Origin: Thermoleophilia bacterium
GTDB taxonomy: Bacteria; Actinomycetota; Thermoleophilia; Gaiellales; Gaiellaceae
Assembly: GCA_029865325.1 (NCBI GenBank)
Contig: JAOUHF010000006.1
Location: forward strand, 1 to 48,119
Direction of reading: 5' to 3'
Length of the DNA stretch: 48,119 nt
Position 1 is the first letter of the stretch, and each line of letters starts with the position of its first letter. Position numbers and translations under genes: made by a program. Below are positions 9,963 to 16,211 of the stretch, in pieces. Below the pieces are notes generated by a model that was given only the letters and a program-made list of their open reading frames with translations, was not told where the DNA came from and searched no databases.

Positions 9963-10238
9963 TCAGTACGCGGCGTAACGCCGCTTCGCGGCCTTCGCAC
10001 TCGCGGACATGATGTCCACGGCCACGGCGAGGCCGATCAGGATCCACTCCGCCCCTTCGACGCCGCCGACCGGAGACCAGAGCAGTGCGTACATGATCCC
10101 TGTCCAAGGCATGAAGATCAGCAACAGGAGCGGCCAGATGAACGAGCCGAATGCAAGATCGACCCGGTCGCCGAAGATCCACATCAGCGCAAACGCGACT
10201 CGTGGTGCGAAGAGTGCGAGAAGGAAGATCAGGCACAT
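9963..10238 (-). CDS. Small integral membrane protein, unknown function
   Basis: 91-residue hydrophobic protein. Two or three membrane segments are visible: about residues 2-20 (LIFLLALFAPRVAFALMWIF), 28-53 (FGSFIWPLLLLIFMPWTGIM) and 65-78 (AEWILIGLAVAVDI), ending in a basic tail KAAKRRYAAY. The APRVA and PWTGIMY-type segments recall a small conserved membrane protein seen in actinobacteria of this kind; the function is not known. It lies just upstream of the aminotransferase pseudogene on the same strand and is divergent from pdxH, with 55 bases between the two starts. Confidence 0.7.
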   Translation of the reverse strand: MCLIFLLALFAPRVAFALMWIFGDRVDLAFGSFIWPLLLLIFMPWTGIMYALLWSPVGGVEGAEWILIGLAVAVDIMSASAKAAKRRYAAY

Positions 10239-10275
10239 GGTCGGGCAGTTTCACTGGTGCGCGGAGTCAAGTCAA

Positions 10276-10281
10276 TAGGCT
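10276..10281 (+). promoter_or_regulatory. Putative -10 box of pdxH
   Basis: TAGGCT lies 12 bases before the pdxH ATG. It matches the TAG-N-CT boxes seen before several other genes here and would give a very short 5' leader. No clear -35 box is visible. Confidence 0.4.
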
Positions 10282-10293
10282 CCCGTCGCTTCG

Positions 10294-10884
10294 ATGGACG
10301 AGCACGACCTCGCCAACGACCCGATCGCCCAGCTGCAGGCCTGGCTCGCAGAGGCGCGAGAGGCCGTATCGCAAGCTGAAGCGATGACTCTCGCGACAGC
10401 GGACTCGAGCGGCCGCCCATCCGCGCGAGTCGTGCTCCTGCGCGGAATCGACGAACTCGGTTTGACCTTCTTCACGAATCGCACCTCGCGCAAGGGCGAA
10501 GAGCTGCGCGAGAATCCGCGGGCTGCGGTCGTGTTCCACTGGTGGGAGCTTGGTAGGCAGGTCCGCGTCGAGGGGGCGGTAGAGGAGGTCGACGCGGCTG
10601 AGTCAGCGGCCTACTGGGCGAGTCGACCGCGCGCGAGCCAGATCGCCGGTTGGGCCTCGCCGCAGTCCCAGCCTCTCGCGGCGCGCGATGAGCTTGAAGC
10701 GCGAGTCGCCGGCGCCGAGCAGCGCTTCCACGGAAGCGCTGTCCCGCGACCGACGTTTTGGGGGGGCTACCGCCTGGTGCCTGACAGCATCGAGTTCTGG
10801 GCGCATCGGGACAACCGACTTCACGACCGCGTTCGCTTCATCCGCTCCGGGGCCGGCTGGCGGCGAGAGCGGCTCAGCCCGTGA
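10294..10884 (+). CDS. pdxH: Pyridoxamine/pyridoxine 5'-phosphate oxidase
   Basis: FMN-dependent oxidase that makes pyridoxal 5'-phosphate from PNP or PMP; 196 residues, slightly shorter than the E. coli enzyme. Family blocks are present in order: RVVLLRGIDELGLTFFTN (FMN binding), GEELRENPRAAVVFHWW, RQVRVEGAVEEV, YWASRPRASQIAGWASPQSQ and the C-terminal FWGGYRLVPDSIEFW. The reading frame ends 6-7 bases before copy A of the dispersed double-hairpin element and faces the convergent glycoside hydrolase gene. Confidence 0.93.
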   Translation: MDEHDLANDPIAQLQAWLAEAREAVSQAEAMTLATADSSGRPSARVVLLRGIDELGLTFFTNRTSRKGEELRENPRAAVVFHWWELGRQVRVEGAVEEVDAAESAAYWASRPRASQIAGWASPQSQPLAARDELEARVAGAEQRFHGSAVPRPTFWGGYRLVPDSIEFWAHRDNRLHDRVRFIRSGAGWRRERLSP

Positions 10885-10885
10885 T

Positions 10886-10944
10886 GCGCAAGACGGGAAT
10901 CCGCCGGCGCAGATTCCGGCCACGCGAAAATCCCTGACGGCGGC
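10886..10944 (+). repeat. Dispersed 3'-UTR double-hairpin element, copy A
   Basis: Shares the core GCAAGAC-GGAATC-cgccggcgca-GATTCC and the tail ATCCCTGA-GGCGGC with copies at 15673, 27604 and 45612. The GGAATC/GATTCC arms form a hairpin. The second GCGGCCGC hairpin seen in copies B and C is degenerate here. It lies between the convergent ends of pdxH and the glycoside hydrolase gene, 6 bases from the stop of the latter. Confidence 0.75.
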
Positions 10945-10950
10945 GTCGCA

Positions 10951-12126
10951 CTACGGAGGATCGAGGGCGCCGTCGGTGTACACGCCCTCCGCGTTCCAGA
11001 GCATGAACCCCTTCGCGCCCGCCCGGCGAGCGGCATCGATCTGTGCACGCACCTGCTCGATCTCGAAGGGCGTGGTAAAGCTGAAGTCCTGCACCCAAGG
11101 CACCACGAGGACGTCCGAGCCCCGAAGCGTCGTCGAGAACCTTCCCAGCGCGCGAGAAACCGTCTCTCCGGGCGCTTGGCTCGGATCGGCAATCCCGAGC
11201 TCGCCGGGTCCGAAGAGCGACGGGTAGGTCATGGCGTACAGCGTGTCGACGTGCGGCGCCATGAGCTTGGGAAGCTGCCCGATTCCAAGGTCTCGAGCCG
11301 CTGCGAGCCCGAAAACCGCCGCCGAGATGCGAACGTCGTAGCGGTCGAGCCGGCGCACGGCATAGCGGAGGAACGCAGGCACAGCTTCTCGCTTCGTCAG
11401 CGCGCCGCGATTCCGATACACGGCGCTCTCGACGTCTCCGTCGGACGGAAACCGCACATAGTCGAACATGATCTCGTCGAAGCCGGCCCGTGCCGCGGCC
11501 GCCGCGATGTCGACGTTGTACTCCCAGACGCGCTTGTCGTATGGGTTCGTCCACCCGAGCCCCGCGGAGTCGCGCCACACGGAGCCGTCCGAACGACGTA
11601 TCGCGAGGTCGGGCCGCGCGCCGGACAGGAACGGATCTTCGAAGACCACGACGCGCCCAACCAGATAGACGTTACGCTCGTCGGCAAGTTGCGCGACAGC
11701 CCCCGGCGAGAAGAAATCTCGCGTGGCGCCGATCTTTGCGGCGAGCGGCATCCCTCGCGACGCAAACCCGACCTGGCCGTTCTCGTCCTTGACGTCGAGC
11801 TCGAGCGCCGTGAGGCCGGCGCGCTCGAGATCGAGGTACTCGTCGAGCTTGCCCGGCAGCGATGCAAGCCCCATCGAGACATGGACGCCTCTGATCTCGA
11901 CCGGGAGCGCTCGCGGTCCAGTTGACGTTGCGAGCGCGACATCCGCGCGCTCGGCAGCGCGCGGGGGAGCGCTGCCTGTGCTCACGAACTCGGCCCCAGC
12001 GCCCACCAGTGCGACGCTCGCCAGCGCGGCACCAACCGCAGCGCCACGACGCAGGCGCTTCCTGCGCCTCGCCGCAGCCCGACGCCCGCGAAACCGCTCG
12101 TTCGGGTCGATCGGTGGGAACAGCAT
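10951..12126 (-). CDS. Putative glycoside hydrolase (COG1306 / DUF4015 type)
   Basis: TIM-barrel-like protein of about 391 residues. After a basic N-terminus rich in Arg there is one hydrophobic anchor (GAAVGAALASVALVGAGAEF), then the DUF4015 blocks RGVHVSMGLASLPGKLDEY, GLTALELDVKDENGQVGF, WTNPYDKRVWEYNVDIA, AGFDEIMFDYVRFPSDGD, VDTLYAMTYPSLFGPGELG and a C-terminal GAKGFMLWNAEG. The FDYVRFP strand carries the likely catalytic Asp. Its substrate is unknown; family members are often exported wall or polysaccharide enzymes. I prefer ATG 12126. GTG 12168 would add 14 residues with a CGHC motif, with no clear Shine-Dalgarno for any candidate. Divergent from dcd, with an operator-like palindrome between. 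Confidence 0.82.
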   Translation of the reverse strand: MLFPPIDPNERFRGRRAAARRRKRLRRGAAVGAALASVALVGAGAEFVSTGSAPPRAAERADVALATSTGPRALPVEIRGVHVSMGLASLPGKLDEYLDLERAGLTALELDVKDENGQVGFASRGMPLAAKIGATRDFFSPGAVAQLADERNVYLVGRVVVFEDPFLSGARPDLAIRRSDGSVWRDSAGLGWTNPYDKRVWEYNVDIAAAAARAGFDEIMFDYVRFPSDGDVESAVYRNRGALTKREAVPAFLRYAVRRLDRYDVRISAAVFGLAAARDLGIGQLPKLMAPHVDTLYAMTYPSLFGPGELGIADPSQAPGETVSRALGRFSTTLRGSDVLVVPWVQDFSFTTPFEIEQVRAQIDAARRAGAKGFMLWNAEGVYTDGALDPP

Positions 12127-12188
12127 CGACACCGGAGCGTGGACCATATCGCAGTGACCGCAGCGCACCTGCGAGAGCGAGTGTTCGT

Positions 12189-12207
12189 TTGTGACAATTT
12201 GTCACAA
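12189..12207. promoter_or_regulatory. Perfect 9-1-9 palindromic operator-like site
   Basis: TTGTGACAATTTGTCACAA is a perfect 9-base inverted repeat around one central base. It sits in the divergent spacer between the glycoside hydrolase gene and dcd, 25 bases upstream of the dcd -10 box. The half sites TGTGA/TCACA resemble those of CRP/FNR-family proteins but are 7 rather than 6 bases apart. It is AT-richer than everything around it. Confidence 0.6.
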
Positions 12208-12231
12208 GGCGTGGCGACCCGATCGTCCATC

Positions 12232-12237
12232 TAGGAT
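12232..12237 (+). promoter_or_regulatory. Putative -10 box of dcd
   Basis: TAGGAT ends 6 bases before the GTG start of dcd. No Shine-Dalgarno lies in this gap, so a leaderless mRNA is likely. Confidence 0.45.
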
Positions 12238-12243
12238 CGCCGG

Positions 12244-12810
12244 GTGGTCCTTTCCGACCGAACGATCCGCCGACTCATCGCCGAGGGACGCATAGGGATC
12301 GAACCGTACGACCCCGGGCTCATGCAGCCGTCGAGTCTCGATGTGCGCGTCGACCGCTACTTCCGCGTCTTCCGCAACTCCCGCTATCCGTTTATCGACG
12401 TCAGGGCGCAGCAGGAGGAGCTGACCGAGCTCGTCGAGGTGACCGGCGACGAGGCGTTCATCCTCCACCCTGGCGAGTTCGTGCTCGGCTCGACGCTCGA
12501 GCGCGTGACTCTGCCGGACGACCTGGTCGCCCGCCTGGAGGGGAAATCGAGCTTAGGAAGACTAGGGCTCCTCATTCACTCGACCGCCGGCTTCATCGAT
12601 CCTGGCTGGGACGGACACGTCACTCTCGAGCTGTCGAACGTCGCAAACCTTCCGATCACGATCTATCCGGAGATGAAAATCGGCCAGATCTCGTTCGTCC
12701 AGCTCACGGAGCCGGCCGAGCGGCCGTACGGCTCGGAGGGGATCGGCTCGAAGTACCAGGGTCAGCGCGGCCCCACGCCGAGTCGTTACTGGCAAAACTT
12801 CGATCCTTGA
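12244..12810 (+). CDS. dcd: dCTP deaminase (possibly bifunctional)
   Basis: Trimeric enzyme that converts dCTP to dUTP (dUMP in the bifunctional form) for thymidylate synthesis; 188 residues, full length. It opens with [19 protein letters not shown], followed by [43 protein letters not shown], the conserved [14 protein letters not shown] and the C-terminal [14 protein letters not shown]. The GTG start is set by the family N-terminus. The stop lies one base from the stop of the convergent marR gene. Confidence 0.95.
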   Translation: MVLSDRTIRRLIAEGRIGIEPYDPGLMQPSSLDVRVDRYFRVFRNSRYPFIDVRAQQEELTELVEVTGDEAFILHPGEFVLGSTLERVTLPDDLVARLEGKSSLGRLGLLIHSTAGFIDPGWDGHVTLELSNVANLPITIYPEMKIGQISFVQLTEPAERPYGSEGIGSKYQGQRGPTPSRYWQNFDP

Positions 12811-12811
12811 G

Positions 12812-13288
12812 CTATACGGGAGGCTCGCAGCCGATAGCGTCGGCTTCGGCAAGACGGGCGAGGAACGCGCTCAGCTCGCCGAGTTCGCCGTCGTCGAAGC
12901 GTGCCGCGAAGAAGGCGTCGATCTGCGGGAGGTGACTCTCGGAAGCCTCGCGCAACTTCGCCAGGCCTGACTCCGTGAGCACCGCGTAGACCACACGCCG
13001 ATCCGTATCGCACGAGCCGCGCTCGACGAAACCGCTCCGCTCGAGACCGTCGAGGAGCCGCGTGACGCCCGACGCCGTCAAGAGCACCTCGTCGGCGAGG
13101 TCGACCCGACGCAGGCATCTGTCCGGTGCCCAGGCAAGATGAAGCAGTACGTCGTAGTCCGCTCCGGTGAGGCCGTGGTCGGCGATCAATTGAGCGTTCA
13201 ACTGCCGTCTCGCATTCCTGTAACCACGCAGCAGCGCGACGAACGACCGGATACCTAAAGATTGCTCGCTCAATACTTGACTAGGCAT
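12812..13288 (-). CDS. MarR-family transcriptional regulator
   Basis: Winged-helix dimer of 158 residues. The N-terminal dimerisation helix precedes the helix-turn-helix, about residues 38-100 (LTGADYDVLLHL, VDLADEVLLTASGVTRLLDGL, wing CDTDRRVVYAVLTESG). An acidic helical C-terminus completes the dimer interface. It is divergent from a YceI / FMN-reductase pair, so it probably represses that unit and itself through sites in the 59-base spacer. A ligand cannot be inferred. Start ATG 13288 follows a purine-rich AGAAGAAC. Confidence 0.9.
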   Translation of the reverse strand: MPSQVLSEQSLGIRSFVALLRGYRNARRQLNAQLIADHGLTGADYDVLLHLAWAPDRCLRRVDLADEVLLTASGVTRLLDGLERSGFVERGSCDTDRRVVYAVLTESGLAKLREASESHLPQIDAFFAARFDDGELGELSAFLARLAEADAIGCEPPV

Positions 13289-13347
13289 GTTCTTCTGGCT
13301 ATTGTTGCTTGCGCACTCAATAGTAGCGGACGCAAAGGAGAGAGTCC
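13289..13347. promoter_or_regulatory. Divergent marR-yceI control region
   Basis: This 59-base spacer is AT-richer than the genes beside it. CTATTG (13299-13304) and CAATAG (13318-13323) form an inverted repeat with 13 bases between the arms, and a further CAATA lies at 13271. These are candidate MarR operator halves. AAAGGAGAGA at 13335-13344 is the Shine-Dalgarno of yceI. Confidence 0.45.
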
Positions 13348-13905
13348 ATGTCCATCCTCGCAGAGACCTCGGCCACCGTCATCCCCGCAGGAACGTGGTC
13401 GATCGACCCGGCCCACTCGGCGGTCGAGTTCCACATCAAACACCTCGGGCTTACCACGGTGAAGGGCCGCGCACCAGTCGTGAGCGGCGCCATCGAGGGT
13501 GGCGCGGAGCCGTCGATCTACGGGACGGTCGCCGCCGCCAGCATTACGACGTTCGACGAGAATCGCGACGGGCACCTGCAAGCGCCCGAGTTCTTCGACA
13601 CGGAGCGGTACCCCGAGCTCAGCTTCCGGTCGACTGAGATCGACTTCGTCGGTGACGACCTTCTGGTCGAGGGCGATCTCACGGTCAAGGGCATCACCCG
13701 GCCGGTGACGCTTCGGGGAGCCTTCGCCGGCAGCGGCGCCGACGCCTGGGGGAGCGATCGCATCGGCATCGAGCTCGAAGCGACGGTCGACAGAACGGAT
13801 TGGGAGCTCAACTGGAATGCCCCGCTCCCGGGCGGTGGCTTCCTCCTTCCCAACGACGTGAAGCTCACCGCGACATTCTCGGCGGTCAGGACAGGCCGAG
13901 CGTGA
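13348..13905 (+). CDS. YceI-family lipocalin-like protein (cytoplasmic form)
   Basis: Beta-barrel protein of 185 residues that in structural relatives binds isoprenoid or other amphipathic molecules. Family blocks are WSIDPAHSAVEFHIKHLGLTT, an acid-rich loop ITTFDENRDGHLQAPEFF, YPELSFRSTEI, GDLTVKGITRPVTL and ELNWNAPLPGGGFLLPNDVK. There is no signal peptide, unlike E. coli YceI, so it probably acts inside the cell. A strong Shine-Dalgarno supports ATG 13348. Coupled (GTGA) to the FMN reductase downstream and divergent from marR, a common redox-stress arrangement. Confidence 0.93.
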   Translation: MSILAETSATVIPAGTWSIDPAHSAVEFHIKHLGLTTVKGRAPVVSGAIEGGAEPSIYGTVAAASITTFDENRDGHLQAPEFFDTERYPELSFRSTEIDFVGDDLLVEGDLTVKGITRPVTLRGAFAGSGADAWGSDRIGIELEATVDRTDWELNWNAPLPGGGFLLPNDVKLTATFSAVRTGRA

Positions 13906-14456
13906 AGCTCCTCGCCATATCGGGCAGCCTCCGGGCGGGGTCGTATAACACGGCCCTCGCCCGGGCAGCTCGCGACCTCGCGCCCGACGGCGTGGAGGTC
14001 GAGCTCTACGACGACCTCGGCGCTCTCCCTCCGTTTGACGCGGACACGGACGGGGTCGACGAGCCCGTCGCGGTGGCTGACTTGCGACGGCGCATAGCTG
14101 CCGCGGACATGGTTCTCTTCGTCACTCCCGAGTACAACGGCTCGGTCCCCGGAGTTCTCAAGAACGCCGTGGATTGGGCGTCACGACCGCATCGCGAAGC
14201 CGCGCTTGCTGGAAAGACGGTCGCAGTGGCCGGCGCCACGCCGGGGCAGTACGGGGCGATGTGGGCGCAGCAGGATCTGCGGCGCGTGCTCGGCATCGCC
14301 GGTGCGCGCGTCATCGCCGGCGAGGTGGCGGTGCCGCGTGCGCACGAGGCGTTCGACGCCGAAGGCCGGCTCTCGAGCACTGTGATCGCCGAGCGTCTTC
14401 GAGATCACCTCGAGGCTCTCGTCGAGCACGCTCTGCCGACCGTGCTCGCAGCCTGA
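13902..14456 (+). CDS. NAD(P)H-dependent FMN reductase (flavodoxin-like fold)
   Basis: 184-residue cytoplasmic flavoprotein. The N-terminus LLAISGSLRAGSYNTALAR binds the FMN phosphate, PEYNGSVPGVLKNAVDW is the family signature, and GATPGQYGAMWAQQDLR follows. The GTG at 13902 overlaps the yceI stop (GTGA); the frame is open further upstream inside yceI, but that part has no homology. It probably reduces flavin or quinone-like substrates for the MarR-controlled response. An 11-bp stem terminator follows within 10 bases. Confidence 0.92.
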   Translation: MKLLAISGSLRAGSYNTALARAARDLAPDGVEVELYDDLGALPPFDADTDGVDEPVAVADLRRRIAAADMVLFVTPEYNGSVPGVLKNAVDWASRPHREAALAGKTVAVAGATPGQYGAMWAQQDLRRVLGIAGARVIAGEVAVPRAHEAFDAEGRLSSTVIAERLRDHLEALVEHALPTVLAA

Positions 14457-14465
14457 GAGAAACGC

Positions 14466-14492
14466 CGAGGGGCCGCACTACGCGGCCCCTCG
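14466..14492. terminator. Bidirectional stem-loop terminator
   Basis: CGAGGGGCCGC, loop ACTAC, GCGGCCCCTCG: perfect 11-bp arms. It starts 9 bases after the FMN reductase stop and also closes the minus-strand region coming from the O-methyltransferase. No long T-tract is present, which is usual in high-GC genomes. Confidence 0.75.
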
Positions 14493-14752
14493 AGACGGAT
14501 ACCAGCGATGGATTAGTAGAGGCGCTTCCGGCACTCCTCTCGCGAAGAGACGAGTGCAGCGCGAAACGCGAGCCCCCTACGCTGGCTAAGCGCTTCCCGG
14601 TGGTCCCGGGGGCACGCCTCTACCCGCTGGTACCTCCACTGCCCGTACTGTCATCACTCAAGCCGGACCACCTCCTTTCCGCGGTATCGCCAGCATACGC
14701 ACTTCGGGCGGATGGATGCATCCCGGCGATCACCCCGGTCTCGTCTGCAAGG
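14493..14752. other. Intergenic region with no full-size gene
   Basis: About 260 bases between the FMN-reductase terminator and the O-methyltransferase stop. Besides the mini-ORF locus it can fold locally on the minus strand: GCACTC(...)GAGTGC around an inner CTCT-TCG-CGAGAG at about 14528-14555, enclosed by CCAGCG/CGCTGG halves near 14585 and 14505. A small structured RNA is possible but matches no family I can name. Confidence 0.35.
14586..14680 (-). other. Mini-ORF locus with extended Shine-Dalgarno
   Basis: Read on the minus strand, AAAGGAGGTG (14678-14669) matches the 16S anti-Shine-Dalgarno over 10 bases. Nine bases after its AGGAGG core comes TTG 14661, opening a 13-codon ORF (MSDDSTGSGGTSG, stop at 14620). 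ATG 14654 in another frame opens a 22-codon Pro/Gly-rich ORF (MTVRAVEVPAGRG..., stop at 14586). It lies downstream of the O-methyltransferase and upstream of the stem-loop at 14466. The strength of the ribosome site next to no normal gene suggests a translated small peptide or a leader. I do not recognise either peptide. Confidence 0.35.
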
Positions 14753-15340
14753 TCAGCCGAGCACGACGGAGATCTCGAGGCCGCGGTCGAGTGGCACGGT
14801 GACGCTCGAGAGCGTCGCGTCCGCCTGCCGTGCTGCCGAGTACGCGGCAAGCGTCTCCACATGCGAGAGGACGTTGTCCGCAACGACCAGCCCGCCGGGC
14901 TCGAGGAGTGGCCGAGCAAGAGCGAAGAGTCGCTCATAGTCGTCCTTCTCGGCGTCGAGGAAGACGAGGTCGAAGGTGTCCTCCGTTGCCGTGAGGGTCG
15001 CAAACGCATCGCCCGCGATCAGCTCCGCCCACTCGTCGAGACCGGCTGCAGTGACATTTTCCCGCCAGGCCGTGCACTTCACCGGATCGTGCTCGAGCGA
15101 GAGAACCCGGCCGCCGAGTAGCCGAGCCCCGGAGGCCAGCCAGATGGAGGAGTAACCGCGAGACGCTCCGATCTCGAGCACCTCGATTCCGTCCTGTGAC
15201 GCGGCGAGGGCGAAGAGAAACCGTCCTGTCGTGGGCGCAATCTGACGCGAGCGCTGCGCACCCGGGACCCCGGCATCGCGCTCGGCCAAGTCTTCCTCTT
15301 CCAAGCGCGCGAGAACAGTCCGCACGCGCTCGTCGAGCAT
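14753..15340 (-). CDS. O-methyltransferase, class I SAM-dependent (COMT/CCoAMT-like family 3)
   Basis: 195-residue cytoplasmic enzyme. The SAM-binding motif is VLEIGASRGYSSIWLA, the acidic end of strand beta 2 is VLSLEHDP, and the metal-dependent family signature FDLVFLDAEKDDYERL is followed by GGLVVADNVLSHV. The last two give the Asp/Asn ligands for a divalent cation seen in catechol-type methyltransferases. The ATG at 15340 overlaps the Rieske gene stop (TGATG), so both are translated from one mRNA. The acceptor substrate is unknown. Confidence 0.9.
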   Translation of the reverse strand: MLDERVRTVLARLEEEDLAERDAGVPGAQRSRQIAPTTGRFLFALAASQDGIEVLEIGASRGYSSIWLASGARLLGGRVLSLEHDPVKCTAWRENVTAAGLDEWAELIAGDAFATLTATEDTFDLVFLDAEKDDYERLFALARPLLEPGGLVVADNVLSHVETLAAYSAARQADATLSSVTVPLDRGLEISVVLG

Positions 15341-15660
15341 CAGTCTGGAACCTCCAGCACGATGACGCCGTCCTCACGTACGGATACCGGATACGTAGGG
15401 ACAGACTCGAACGCGGGAAGCGTCATCGGGATGCCCGTCTGCAGATCGAAGCGCGCCCCGTGGCGAGGGCAGACGACGATGCAGAGCTCAGGCTCCCAAT
15501 CTCCTTCACAGAGGGGCCCGTCGTCGTGCGAACAACGATCCTCGATCGCGTAGAGGGCACCGGCGCAGTTGAAGACGCCGATCGTGAGGGCGCCGGCCGG
15601 GACGAGCCGCATCGACCCGGGCGGAAGCTCCTCGACCGAGCCGACCTCGATCTCCGCCAC
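15340..15660 (-). CDS. Rieske [2Fe-2S] ferredoxin-like protein
   Basis: Small soluble Rieske protein of about 106 residues. Both cluster loops are intact: CSHDDGPL (C-x-H) and CPRHGARFD (C-x2-H). This is the size of NirD- or dioxygenase-type ferredoxins that pass electrons to an oxygenase or reductase, none of which lies nearby. I start at GTG 15660. TTG 15678 is in frame, but it lies inside the repeat element and adds only six unconserved residues. Position after sufU suggests it is matured by the same Suf machinery. Confidence 0.87.
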   Translation of the reverse strand: MAEIEVGSVEELPPGSMRLVPAGALTIGVFNCAGALYAIEDRCSHDDGPLCEGDWEPELCIVVCPRHGARFDLQTGIPMTLPAFESVPTYPVSVREDGVIVLEVPD

Positions 15661-15672
15661 TACTCGTACCCC

Positions 15673-15746
15673 GCGCAAGACCGGAATCCGCTAGCGCAGA
15701 TTCCGGTCGCGCACACATCCCTGAAGGCGGCCGCATAGCGGCCGCG
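15673..15746 (+). repeat. Dispersed 3'-UTR double-hairpin element, copy B (best copy)
   Basis: Most complete copy. GACCGGAATC (15679-15688) and GATTCCGGTC (15699-15708) form a 10-bp stem whose loop contains the palindrome CGCTAGCG. CCCTGAAGGC follows, then a second hairpin GCGGCCGC-ATA-GCGGCCGC (15728-15746). It lies 28 bases after the sufU stop codon, in the orientation opposite to sufU. Confidence 0.8.
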
Positions 15747-15774
15747 ATGTTCGCGTTCTACCGGATGCAATGGT

Positions 15775-16209
15775 TCACTCGAGCACCAGGTCGCGCGACG
15801 CCGTGCCCCACTCCTCGGGAAGCGGCGTTCCTTTCGCCTTGTGCAACGCCAGCTTCAGGACGCCGAGCCCGAGGATCGCGCATTTCAGCCGAACCGGCGT
15901 CAGGGGAATGCCGAGCTCGTCGAGGAGCTCCTGGGACGGCATCGCTGCTACTTGCTGCGCAGTTCGGCCCTTCACGAGGTCGCTGAGCATCGACGTCGCC
16001 GCCTGGCTGATCGCGCAGCCGCGGCCGTCGAATCCGACCTCGTCGATGACGTCGCCGTCTCCAAAGCGCACGGTCACCGCGAGCTCGTCTCCGCAGAGCG
16101 GGTTCTGACCCTCGGCGTGAGCGTCGGCTGGATCCAGCAGCCCGTGGTTTCGCGGGTTCTTGTAGTGGTCCAGGATGAGCTCGCGATAGAGCTGATCGAA
16201 CTCGCTCAT
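15775..16209 (-). CDS. sufU: Fe-S cluster assembly scaffold / sulfur acceptor SufU
   Basis: 144-residue partner of SufS that accepts persulfide sulfur. It begins MSEFDQLYRELILDHYKNPR and has the three conserved cysteines C39 (CGDE, with D41), C65 (GRGCAIS) and C110 (RLKCAILG). ATG 16209 lies 2 bases after the sufS stop; the frame is open further upstream but carries no SufU homology. The 45-residue gap between C65 and C110 is shorter than in B. subtilis SufU, which has an insertion there, and is closer to IscU spacing. Confidence 0.93.
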   Translation of the reverse strand: MSEFDQLYRELILDHYKNPRNHGLLDPADAHAEGQNPLCGDELAVTVRFGDGDVIDEVGFDGRGCAISQAATSMLSDLVKGRTAQQVAAMPSQELLDELGIPLTPVRLKCAILGLGVLKLALHKAKGTPLPEEWGTASRDLVLE

Positions 16210-16211
16210 CG

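Noticed and set aside
14661-14680. GGACCACCTCCTTTCC resembling the 3' end of 16S rRNA
   Set aside because: Only about 14 bases match and no rRNA sequence precedes them. It is the complement of a strong Shine-Dalgarno on the minus strand.
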